Translations under genes and position numbers: made by a program
The notes under the pieces: generated by a model
Database searches by the model: none
What the model was told of the DNA's origin: nothing
Seen by the model: only the letters and a program-made list of their open reading frames with translations
In this document: piece by piece, positions 6,840-12,455 of the stretch
Position numbering within the stretch: position 1 is the stretch's first letter
How the letters are laid out: the number at the start of each line of letters is the position of its first letter
Source: Synechococcaceae bacterium Bin_79_3
GTDB taxonomy: Bacteria; Cyanobacteriota; Cyanobacteriia; PCC-6307; Cyanobiaceae
Direction: 5' to 3'
DNA length: 12,455 nucleotides
Assembly (NCBI GenBank): GCA_009914645.1
Contig: VFLB01000197.1
Location: forward strand, 1-12,455

Positions 6840-7601
6840 TTAGCCTCCGTCGCCGCTGGCGCCGTCGATGATTCGTTGAAAAAGGTAACCCGTCCCGCGG
6901 GCGGTAAGGATAAGTTCTGGATTTGCAGGGTCATCTTCAAGCTTTGAGCGCAAGCGGGAAATATGCACATCCACCACCCTGGTATCCACGTGCCGTTCTG
7001 GGGTATAGCCCCAAACCTCTTTCAGGATTTCACCGCGGCTGAAGGATTCTCCGGAGCGGCTCACCAATAGCTCTAAAAGGCTGAATTCCATGCCGGTGAG
7101 GCGGATTCGCTCGTCGTTGCGATAAACCTGCCTTTTATTTGTGTCTACTTTTATCTGCCCCACCTGGATCATCCCTGAATTGGGAAGGCCAGAGCCACCG
7201 TGGTTATCTTTTGCCACCCGGCGCAACACGCAGCGAATTCGCGCTTCCAGCTCTTTCGGGCTGAATGGCTTCACCACGTAATCGTCGGCGCCAAGCTCCA
7301 AACCAGTAATGCGATCTGCCACATCGCCTAAGGCGGTGAGCATCACGATGGGCACATCTGAGTCCTTGCGTAGCTCCTGGCAAACGCCGTAGCCATCAAG
7401 TTTTGGCATCATCACGTCTAGTACCACCAGATCGGCGGGCTGGCGACGGAAGGCTTCTAGGGCTTCCTCGCCATCGGCGGCGGTTATCACCTGATAACCA
7501 ATCATCGTGAGACGCGTTTCCAGAATGCGGCGGATACTGGCTTCGTCGTCTACAACCAGGATGATTTCTTTTCCGTTTGGCGGTGCAGCAGTAACTGCCA
7601 T
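6840..7601 (-). CDS. rpaB: OmpR-type response regulator RpaB (Ycf27)
   Basis: A 253-residue regulator with an N-terminal receiver domain and a C-terminal winged-helix DNA-binding domain. Acidic pocket D18/D19 (VVDDE), phosphoacceptor Asp62 (LVVLDVMMP), switch Thr89 (MLTA) and Lys111 (VVKPF) are all present. The effector half, about residues 140-245, includes LTGMEFSLLELL, FSRGEILKEVWGY, HVDTRVVDVHISRLRSKLE and RGTGYLFQRI. The sequence is nearly colinear with cyanobacterial RpaB, an essential factor that works with the sensor kinase NblS (Hik33/DspA) and binds HLR1 sites of high-light and photosystem genes. Other OmpR-type regulators such as RpaA are less alike, notably in this gene neighbourhood. 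It leads the minus-strand cluster, with plsX 6 bases downstream, and is divergent from radA across 89 bases. No full HLR1 pair was found in its own leader. Confidence 0.95.
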   Translation of the reverse strand: MAVTAAPPNGKEIILVVDDEASIRRILETRLTMIGYQVITAADGEEALEAFRRQPADLVVLDVMMPKLDGYGVCQELRKDSDVPIVMLTALGDVADRITGLELGADDYVVKPFSPKELEARIRCVLRRVAKDNHGGSGLPNSGMIQVGQIKVDTNKRQVYRNDERIRLTGMEFSLLELLVSRSGESFSRGEILKEVWGYTPERHVDTRVVDVHISRLRSKLEDDPANPELILTARGTGYLFQRIIDGASGDGG

Positions 7602-7690
7602 AGAGGCACAATCAACAACGGAACAGTTGGACCACTCAACTGAGGTTTGGCTGCTTTTATGTAGAAAATCACATCAACCTTCATAAAACT
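7602..7690. promoter_or_regulatory. Divergent rpaB/radA intergenic region
   Basis: Both promoters should lie in these 89 bases. A perfect 6-bp inverted repeat, CAGTTG at 7624-7629 and CAACTG at 7637-7642 with a 7-base spacer, lies 23 bases upstream of the rpaB start, where it could be a leader hairpin or an operator. The sequence nearer radA is AT-rich (7654-7690). No -35/-10 pair with good spacing could be assigned confidently on either strand. Confidence 0.45.
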
Positions 7691-9145
7691 TTGGCAAAAA
7701 GCAGCTCCAACTACGTATGCGAAAGCTGCGGTGCCCAATCACGACAGTTTTTTGGCCGTTGCTCCGCCTGCGGTAACTGGAACACGCTTGTGGAGCAGGT
7801 GGTGGTGGCGAGCGATAGCCGTAGGCGTCGTTTGGTGAGTGCTCCAGCTGAAAACCCAACACCAGCTGTGGCGCGCCGCTCAGAACCCATCTATGCGGTG
7901 GGGGATAGGCCGCTGCAAAGGCTTGGTAGCGGCTATGGCGAGCTGGATCGGGTGCTGGGGGGTGGCTTGGTGCCTGGCTCTTTGGTGCTGCTGGGGGGTG
8001 ATCCAGGCATCGGTAAGAGCACCCTTTTGCTGCAGAGCGCACAAGCCATGGCTCTACGCCATTCGGTGCTCTACGTGAGCGCTGAAGAATCAGCCCAACA
8101 GGTGAAATTGCGCTGGCGCCGCTTGGTGGATCAACTCGGCTCTTGCGACCACCCAGCCACCAGCAACGGGGTTATTGAAAACAGCGCAAACCTCAATTTG
8201 CAGCTGCTGGCGGAAACAGACCTCGAACTAGTGCTGCAGGAGCTAGAGGCCCTAAGGCCTGCAGTGGCGGTAATAGACAGCATCCAAGCCCTCCACGACG
8301 CAGATCTCAGCAGTGCCCCTGGTTCTGTGGCCCAGGTGCGTGAATGCGCTGCCGCCTTAGCCCGAATTGCAAAACGCCAAGACACAGCCCTACTGCTGGT
8401 GGGCCATGTCACAAAAGAAGGCGTATTAGCGGGGCCAAAGGTGTTGGAGCACTTGGTAGATGCGGTGCTCACCTTTGAGGGCGATCGCTTTGCCAGCCAT
8501 CGCTTGCTGCGGGCTGTGAAGAATCGCTTTGGGGCCACCCATGAATTGGGGGTTTTTGAGATGCGCGGCCAGGGATTAGCTGAGGTAACGAATCCAAGCG
8601 AGTTGTTTCTTGGCAGTGATGAACCCAGCGCCGGCACCGCCACGATCGTTGCCTGTGAGGGAACCAGGCCCCTGGTAGTTGAGCTGCAGGCCCTCGTTAG
8701 CACCACCAGCTACGCCAGCCCCCGCCGCACTGCAACAGGCATTGGCACCAACCGTTTGCATCAAATTTTGGCAGTGCTGGAAAAGCATCTCGGGATTCCC
8801 CTTTCCCGGTTTGATTGTTATCTAGCTGTGGCTGGTGGTTTGGAGGTGGAGGAACCGGCCGCCGATCTTGGTGTAGCTGCGGCTGTGGTGGCTAGCTACA
8901 GGGATTTGATCATGCCGCCTGGCACGGTGCTGGTGGGCGAACTAGGCCTGGGGGGCCAGCTGAGGCCGGTAGCTCAGCTGGAATTGCGTTTACAAGAATC
9001 AGCCCGCCTCGGTTTCCGTCGGGCGGTGGTACCCAAAGGCAGTGGCCTTAGCCGGATAGCCGCTGGCTTGGATTTACAACTGCTAGAAGCCAGCACTATT
9101 GCGGAAGCTTTAGTGGCAGCGCTTGGTGCCAATCCAACCGATTAG
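7691..9145 (+). CDS. radA: DNA repair protein RadA
   Basis: A 484-residue RecA-like ATPase (RadA/Sms) that helps branch migration and processing of recombination intermediates. The N-terminal C4 zinc finger uses Cys10, Cys13, Cys24 and Cys27. Walker A is GDPGIGKS at 103-110, Walker B VAVIDS at 192-197, and the RadA-specific KNRFG lies at 277-281. The C-terminal third is the Lon-protease-like domain ([21 protein letters not shown], then [12 protein letters not shown]), which lacks proteolytic function in RadA. The start is TTG at 7691: it gives [14 protein letters not shown], the family's usual beginning, and no in-frame ATG lies between it and the rpaB side. It is slightly longer than typical bacterial RadA (about 450-460), with a Ser/Ala/Asn stretch near 151-168. 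Its stop overlaps the convergent ycf3 stop by 4 bases. Confidence 0.96.
   Translation: MAKSSSNYVCESCGAQSRQFFGRCSACGNWNTLVEQVVVASDSRRRRLVSAPAENPTPAVARRSEPIYAVGDRPLQRLGSGYGELDRVLGGGLVPGSLVLLGGDPGIGKSTLLLQSAQAMALRHSVLYVSAEESAQQVKLRWRRLVDQLGSCDHPATSNGVIENSANLNLQLLAETDLELVLQELEALRPAVAVIDSIQALHDADLSSAPGSVAQVRECAAALARIAKRQDTALLLVGHVTKEGVLAGPKVLEHLVDAVLTFEGDRFASHRLLRAVKNRFGATHELGVFEMRGQGLAEVTNPSELFLGSDEPSAGTATIVACEGTRPLVVELQALVSTTSYASPRRTATGIGTNRLHQILAVLEKHLGIPLSRFDCYLAVAGGLEVEEPAADLGVAAAVVASYRDLIMPPGTVLVGELGLGGQLRPVAQLELRLQESARLGFRRAVVPKGSGLSRIAAGLDLQLLEASTIAEALVAALGANPTD
8481..8488. repeat. HIP1 palindrome GCGATCGC
   Basis: Exact copy inside radA. Confidence 0.85.
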
Positions 9146-9663
9146 AAGAAAACATCAGCATTGCCACGGCCAGTGGTTTTCAACCAGTTTTGGGCTTCGA
9201 TGTAATTATTTGGAGCCAAACGAATTGCTTTTGTCCAGCAATCTGCAGCGATGTCAAAACATTGATCCGCCTCATCGGTTTTACCTTGCTCTTGGGCCAA
9301 GCTGCCGAGATGGTGATGAATAACTGCCATATTATTTAATACTTGGGGCATTTTTGCATTTAATGCAAGTGCCTGCTCGTAGTGCTCTAAAGCTTTTAAA
9401 TGTTCACCATTACTAGCAAACACTAAAGCCATGTTGTAAATAATAAAAGCTCGATCATTTGGATCATCTTCCAGCCTTAGGGCCTCTTCGTAATTTTCTA
9501 GCGCTTCGGCATACTCCCCATCGCCTTGGGCGCTCATGCCGTCGCGGTAGTAAGCAAAAGCCTCCTTGGCCCGTTTGTTTGTGGGCAAGATTTTCAAGAT
9601 CAAATCCGCCATCACCGTGAAGCTTTTATCGATGAAATTGTCGTTGCGTTGGCTGCGCGGCAC
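9142..9663 (-). CDS. ycf3: Photosystem I assembly protein Ycf3
   Basis: A 173-residue tetratricopeptide protein that chaperones assembly of photosystem I on the thylakoid membrane. Three TPR units are visible at about residues 35-68, 72-105 and 120-153, with core segments [42 protein letters not shown] and the last ending in [16 protein letters not shown] sequence. The start is GTG at 9663: it yields [15 protein letters not shown], the N-terminus conserved even in plastid Ycf3, whereas the next ATG (residue 18) would delete it. No clear ribosome binding site precedes it. The gene is a little more AT-rich than its neighbours. It is divergent from the copper ATPase gene by 73 bases and overlaps the radA end by 4 bases. 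The N-terminal and TPR matches leave no realistic alternative identity. Confidence 0.96.
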   Translation of the reverse strand: MPRSQRNDNFIDKSFTVMADLILKILPTNKRAKEAFAYYRDGMSAQGDGEYAEALENYEEALRLEDDPNDRAFIIYNMALVFASNGEHLKALEHYEQALALNAKMPQVLNNMAVIHHHLGSLAQEQGKTDEADQCFDIAADCWTKAIRLAPNNYIEAQNWLKTTGRGNADVFF

Positions 9664-9736
9664 AGTATTAGCTCAGTTGAACCCCAGTGTGGCCCTTGGG
9701 CTGGGCAGCTGACAGCTTCTCTACCTAACCTGGGGT

Positions 9737-12010
9737 ATGACTTCTCAGGCCTTGCTGCTCGATATCGATGGCATGAAGTGCGGCGGCTGCGTAAGTGCCG
9801 TTGAAAAGCGCTTGTTAGCGCAACCAGGGGTGCTGGAAGCCAGCGTTAATTTATTGAGCCGCACAGCTTGGGTGGAACTCGATGCCCCAGGCAGGCCAGA
9901 AGATTTATTGCAAAGCCTTGCCGGGCTTGGTTTTCCAGGTCGCATTAGGCCCCAGCAAAGCGCTCTCGAGCAACTACGCGAAAGCAGAGCTCCCCTTGGT
10001 TGGTGGCAGCGCTGGCGCGAGCTTGTAATCGCTTTATCGCTATTGGTAATAAGCAGTGCCGCCCACCTCAGTGAAACGGGGCCGTTAGCCGATATGAGGC
10101 TGCATGGCTTAGTGGCAACTATTGCGCTAGCGGGGCCGGGTCGGATGATTTTGGTGCGGGGCTGGCAGGGGTTGCGCCGTGGCGTGCCTGCTATGGACAG
10201 CCTTGTGGGGCTGGGCGTTTTTAGTGCATACGTTGCCAGTTTGGTGGCATTGATCTGGCCAGCGGTGGGCTGGAGCTGTTTTTTTAATGAACCCCTAATG
10301 CTGTTGGGGTTTGTGTTGTTGGGCCGTTTCCTCGAGGATCGAGCCCGGCGCCGCACCGGTGATGCACTCGAATCCTTAGCAGAATTGCAGCCCGATAACG
10401 CTTTGCTGCTGCTTGGCGACAACCTCCCCCGTGCGGTGCGGGTGGGGGGGCTACGGCCAGGGGATCGTCTACGCATCTTGCCGGGGGATCGTTTGCCGGT
10501 GGATGGGGTTGTGTTGCTGGGCTGCTCAAGCATTGATGAATCGGGCTTAACCGGTGAACCGATGCCGCGTTTGGTGCAACCCGGCGCTGAGTTGGCTGCT
10601 GGCGGCCTAAATCTGCAGGCGCCATTGGAATTAGAGGTGTTGCGTAGCGGTGCCGATTCCGCTTTAGCTCGTTTGATCCAGTTGGTGCAACAGGCCCAAA
10701 CCCGCAAGGCACCAATCCAAGCCTTAGCCGATCGCTGGGCGGGGAGATTTACCTGGATAGTGCTGGCTCTTGCTGTAACTACATTTTTATTTTGGTGGCT
10801 GATTGGCACCGAGCTTTTTCCACAGGTTTTAGCTGGTATGAACCATGCCGCTGGCCATCACCGCAGCCTTGGGGCTGGTGCAAACACTCCGGTGGGCTTG
10901 GCATTGCAGCTTGCTATCGCTGTTTTAGTGGTGGCCTGCCCCTGTGCCTTAGGCCTTGCCACACCAGCGGCAATCAGTGTTGCTACCGGCCGCGCCGCCC
11001 GGATGGGGTTGCTATTTAGAGGGGGAGAGGTGTTGCAAATTGCAGCATCAGTGCGCACGGTGTTATTCGACAAAACCGGCACCCTCAGCCGCGGCAGGCC
11101 CTTAGTGGAAGCAAGTTTGCCCCTGGCTGATGGCTTGGAGGAGTTGCGCCTTTTGCAACTGGCAGCATCTTTGGAGCAACACACTCGCCATCCTTTGGCC
11201 TGGGCCCTGTTGCAGGGGGCTGAAAGCAAAGGTTTGAAGCTGTTGCAATGCACCGAAAGTTGCACGGTTGCAGGAGCAGGGGTATGCGGAGAACTAGAGG
11301 GGATGGAGCACACCTGCCGCTTAGGAAGGCTTGAGTGGCTTGAACAGCAAGGTGTGCGCCCGCAAACGGCCGCTGTGGAATGGCAAGCGTCTCAAGCTAA
11401 AGGGGGCGCCACGGTGCTTGCCTTAGCCCACGGCACTCAATTACTCGGCTTATTAGCGGTGCGTGATGCCTTGCGGCCAGATGCTTTAGCTGCATTGCAA
11501 TGCCTTAAAGAGCGGGGTTATGGGCTTGGCGTATTAAGTGGCGATCGCGAGGGCCCGGTGCGTCAGTTGGCCTCTGATTTGAACCTGGAATTCCAGCAAT
11601 TGGCTTGGGGCTTAAGCCCAGCCCAGAAATTGGCGAAATTGGAAATGGCTCAAAAACCGGTGGCGATGGTGGGGGATGGCTTGAACGATGCGCCAGCGCT
11701 TGCCGCGGCAAATTTAGGCATTGCAGTGGGTACTGGCACCCAGATCGCCCAAGACAGCGCTGATCTAGTGGTTTTAGGCGATCGCCTGATGGCAGTGCCC
11801 CAAGCCCTGGAGCTCGCTAAACGTTGCATGGCAAAAGTGCGCCAAAACCTGGCCTGGGCCTTTGGCTACAACCTGCTTGTGCTGCCTCTGGCCGCAGGTT
11901 TTCTGTTGCCGCGTTTTGGTTTGCTGCTTACGCCGCCGCTGGCGGCGTTGTTGATGGCGCTCAGTTCCCTCACTGTGGTGGCCAATGCCTTGATGCTGAA
12001 GCTGCCATGA
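9737..12010 (+). CDS. copA: Copper-transporting P1B-type ATPase
   Basis: A 757-residue heavy-metal pump. The N-terminal HMA domain carries Cys15 and Cys18 in GMKCGGC. The actuator motif is TGEP at 272-275, the membrane metal site CPC at 401-403, the phosphorylated Asp445 in DKTGT, the nucleotide-binding HP pair at 485-486, and the hinge GDGLNDAP at 646-653. Tyr711-Asn712 in the seventh membrane helix and Met740 with Ser743-Ser744 in the eighth are the Cu(I) signature of subgroup P1B-1. Membrane helices appear near 85-105, 120-165, 175-200, 335-355, 385-410 and 705-755. The loop before the CPC helix has His370, His374 and His375. Cyanobacteria have CtaA (cell membrane import) and PacS (thylakoid import for plastocyanin); which one this is cannot be told from sequence alone. 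The stop overlaps the tmk start by 4 bases, and ycf3 is divergent. Confidence 0.93.
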   Translation: MTSQALLLDIDGMKCGGCVSAVEKRLLAQPGVLEASVNLLSRTAWVELDAPGRPEDLLQSLAGLGFPGRIRPQQSALEQLRESRAPLGWWQRWRELVIALSLLVISSAAHLSETGPLADMRLHGLVATIALAGPGRMILVRGWQGLRRGVPAMDSLVGLGVFSAYVASLVALIWPAVGWSCFFNEPLMLLGFVLLGRFLEDRARRRTGDALESLAELQPDNALLLLGDNLPRAVRVGGLRPGDRLRILPGDRLPVDGVVLLGCSSIDESGLTGEPMPRLVQPGAELAAGGLNLQAPLELEVLRSGADSALARLIQLVQQAQTRKAPIQALADRWAGRFTWIVLALAVTTFLFWWLIGTELFPQVLAGMNHAAGHHRSLGAGANTPVGLALQLAIAVLVVACPCALGLATPAAISVATGRAARMGLLFRGGEVLQIAASVRTVLFDKTGTLSRGRPLVEASLPLADGLEELRLLQLAASLEQHTRHPLAWALLQGAESKGLKLLQCTESCTVAGAGVCGELEGMEHTCRLGRLEWLEQQGVRPQTAAVEWQASQAKGGATVLALAHGTQLLGLLAVRDALRPDALAALQCLKERGYGLGVLSGDREGPVRQLASDLNLEFQQLAWGLSPAQKLAKLEMAQKPVAMVGDGLNDAPALAAANLGIAVGTGTQIAQDSADLVVLGDRLMAVPQALELAKRCMAKVRQNLAWAFGYNLLVLPLAAGFLLPRFGLLLTPPLAALLMALSSLTVVANALMLKLP
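11541..11548. repeat. HIP1 palindrome GCGATCGC
   Basis: Exact copy in the phosphorylation/nucleotide domain region of the copper ATPase gene. Confidence 0.85.
11777..11786. repeat. HIP1 palindrome, full 10-bp form
   Basis: GGCGATCGCC, the extended 10-bp version, inside the copper ATPase gene and 230 bases from the previous copy. Confidence 0.85.
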
Positions 12011-12455
12011 CAAAAAACTGCAGGGGAAAATTCCTCGTGCTTGAAGGCATTGATGGTTGCGGTAAAAGCACTCAGCTGCGCGCCTTAGCCGCCTGGCTGC
12101 CAACCAGTGGTTTATTGCCTGCTGGGGCCCGTTTGGTTACCAGCCGCGAGCCGGGGGGAACAGCCCTTGGGATGGCCTTGCGCGGGCTGTTGCTGCATCC
12201 CCCGGAGGGGCATATTCCCGAAAGCCGCGCCGAATTATTGCTTTACGCCGCTGATCGAGCTCAGCATGTGCAGCAATGCCTTGAACCCGCTTTAAGCGCT
12301 GGTAATTGGGTGCTATGTGATCGTTTTAGTGGTTCTACTGCTGCCTATCAGGGTTATGGCCGCGGCTTGGATTTGGCCTTAATCGATCAGTTGGAAGAAT
12401 TGGCAACAGCTGGTTTGCGGCCGGATTTATGCATTTGGCTCGAGCTGGCGCCCCT
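12007..12455 (+). CDS. tmk: Thymidylate kinase (3' end outside window)
   Basis: Phosphorylates dTMP to dTDP for DNA synthesis. The 149 visible residues include the P-loop GIDGCGKST at 14-22, the substrate-binding REPGGT at 47-52, the catalytic DRF at 105-107, and YQGYGRG near 114-120, as in bacterial Tmk; the rest of the protein lies past the right edge. The Asp in GIDG and Gly/Cys in the loop are acceptable variation. The ATG at 12007 overlaps the preceding stop as ATGA, so translation is probably coupled with the copper ATPase although the two functions have no obvious link. An extra eight or so residues lead into the beta strand FLVLEGIDG, normal for the family. Confidence 0.95.
   Translation, partial: MTKNCRGKFLVLEGIDGCGKSTQLRALAAWLPTSGLLPAGARLVTSREPGGTALGMALRGLLLHPPEGHIPESRAELLLYAADRAQHVQQCLEPALSAGNWVLCDRFSGSTAAYQGYGRGLDLALIDQLEELATAGLRPDLCIWLELAP

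Noticed and set aside
7654..7690. HLR1 (RpaB-binding) site in the rpaB/radA spacer
   Set aside because: Only a single half-site-like TCTACATA with one mismatch is seen on the minus strand, with no second repeat at the needed spacing.
8131..8706. 191-residue open frame on the minus strand
   Set aside because: Antisense to the RadA ATPase core, with no recognisable domain and a Ser/Arg-rich product.
9665..9670. TAATAC as a -10 box for ycf3 on the minus strand
   Set aside because: It is directly against the GTG start, so transcription would begin inside the coding region.
9745..10809. 354-residue open frame on the minus strand
   Set aside because: It lies wholly antisense to the copper ATPase gene, and its product is a low-complexity Ser/Pro/Arg-rich sequence with no domain, typical of a shadow frame.

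Overview
The window looks like core chromosome of a cyanobacterium, most likely a picocyanobacterium of the Synechococcus/Cyanobium/Prochlorococcus type. Evidence: Ycf3 (photosystem I assembly), Ycf34 and RpaB (Ycf27) are all cyanobacterial or plastid hallmark proteins; the palindrome GCGATCGC (HIP1) occurs five times; genes are packed with gaps of under 100 bases and several overlaps. The composition is moderately GC-rich, so a low-GC Prochlorococcus is unlikely. Genus-level placement is inference. No rRNA, tRNA, mobile element, CRISPR array or phage gene was seen, and no stretch over 300 bases lacks a gene.

Layout. Minus strand, left edge: a glycine-tailed RRM RNA-binding protein (cut by the window edge) preceded by the CCA-adding enzyme gene cca. 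Plus strand, about 1.65-3.05 kb: a tight three-gene cluster, ycf34, tsaB and a DUF218/YdcF-like membrane protein gene. Minus strand, about 7.6 down to 3.0 kb: rpaB-plsX-fabH-fabD-plsC, an apparent operon joining a light/redox response regulator to the start of fatty-acid and phospholipid synthesis. Its plsC end collides with and overlaps the ydcF-like gene by 53 bases. Plus strand from 7.69 kb: radA, divergent from rpaB and overlapping the convergent ycf3 by 4 bases. Plus strand from 9.74 kb: a copper P1B-type ATPase gene divergent from ycf3, overlapping tmk by 4 bases; tmk runs off the right edge.

How the genes work together. PlsX makes acyl-phosphate from acyl-ACP, FabH and FabD start and feed fatty-acid elongation, and PlsC places the second acyl chain on lysophosphatidate, so four steps of membrane-lipid synthesis sit behind rpaB. 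CCA-adding enzyme and TsaB both mature tRNAs. Ycf3, Ycf34, RpaB and the copper ATPase all touch photosynthetic electron transport.

I found no convincing previously undescribed system. The points worth a second look are architectural: the rpaB-lipid gene linkage, the long convergent overlap, an arginine-rich N-terminal extension on PlsX, non-ATG starts for radA and ycf3, and a few inverted repeats.
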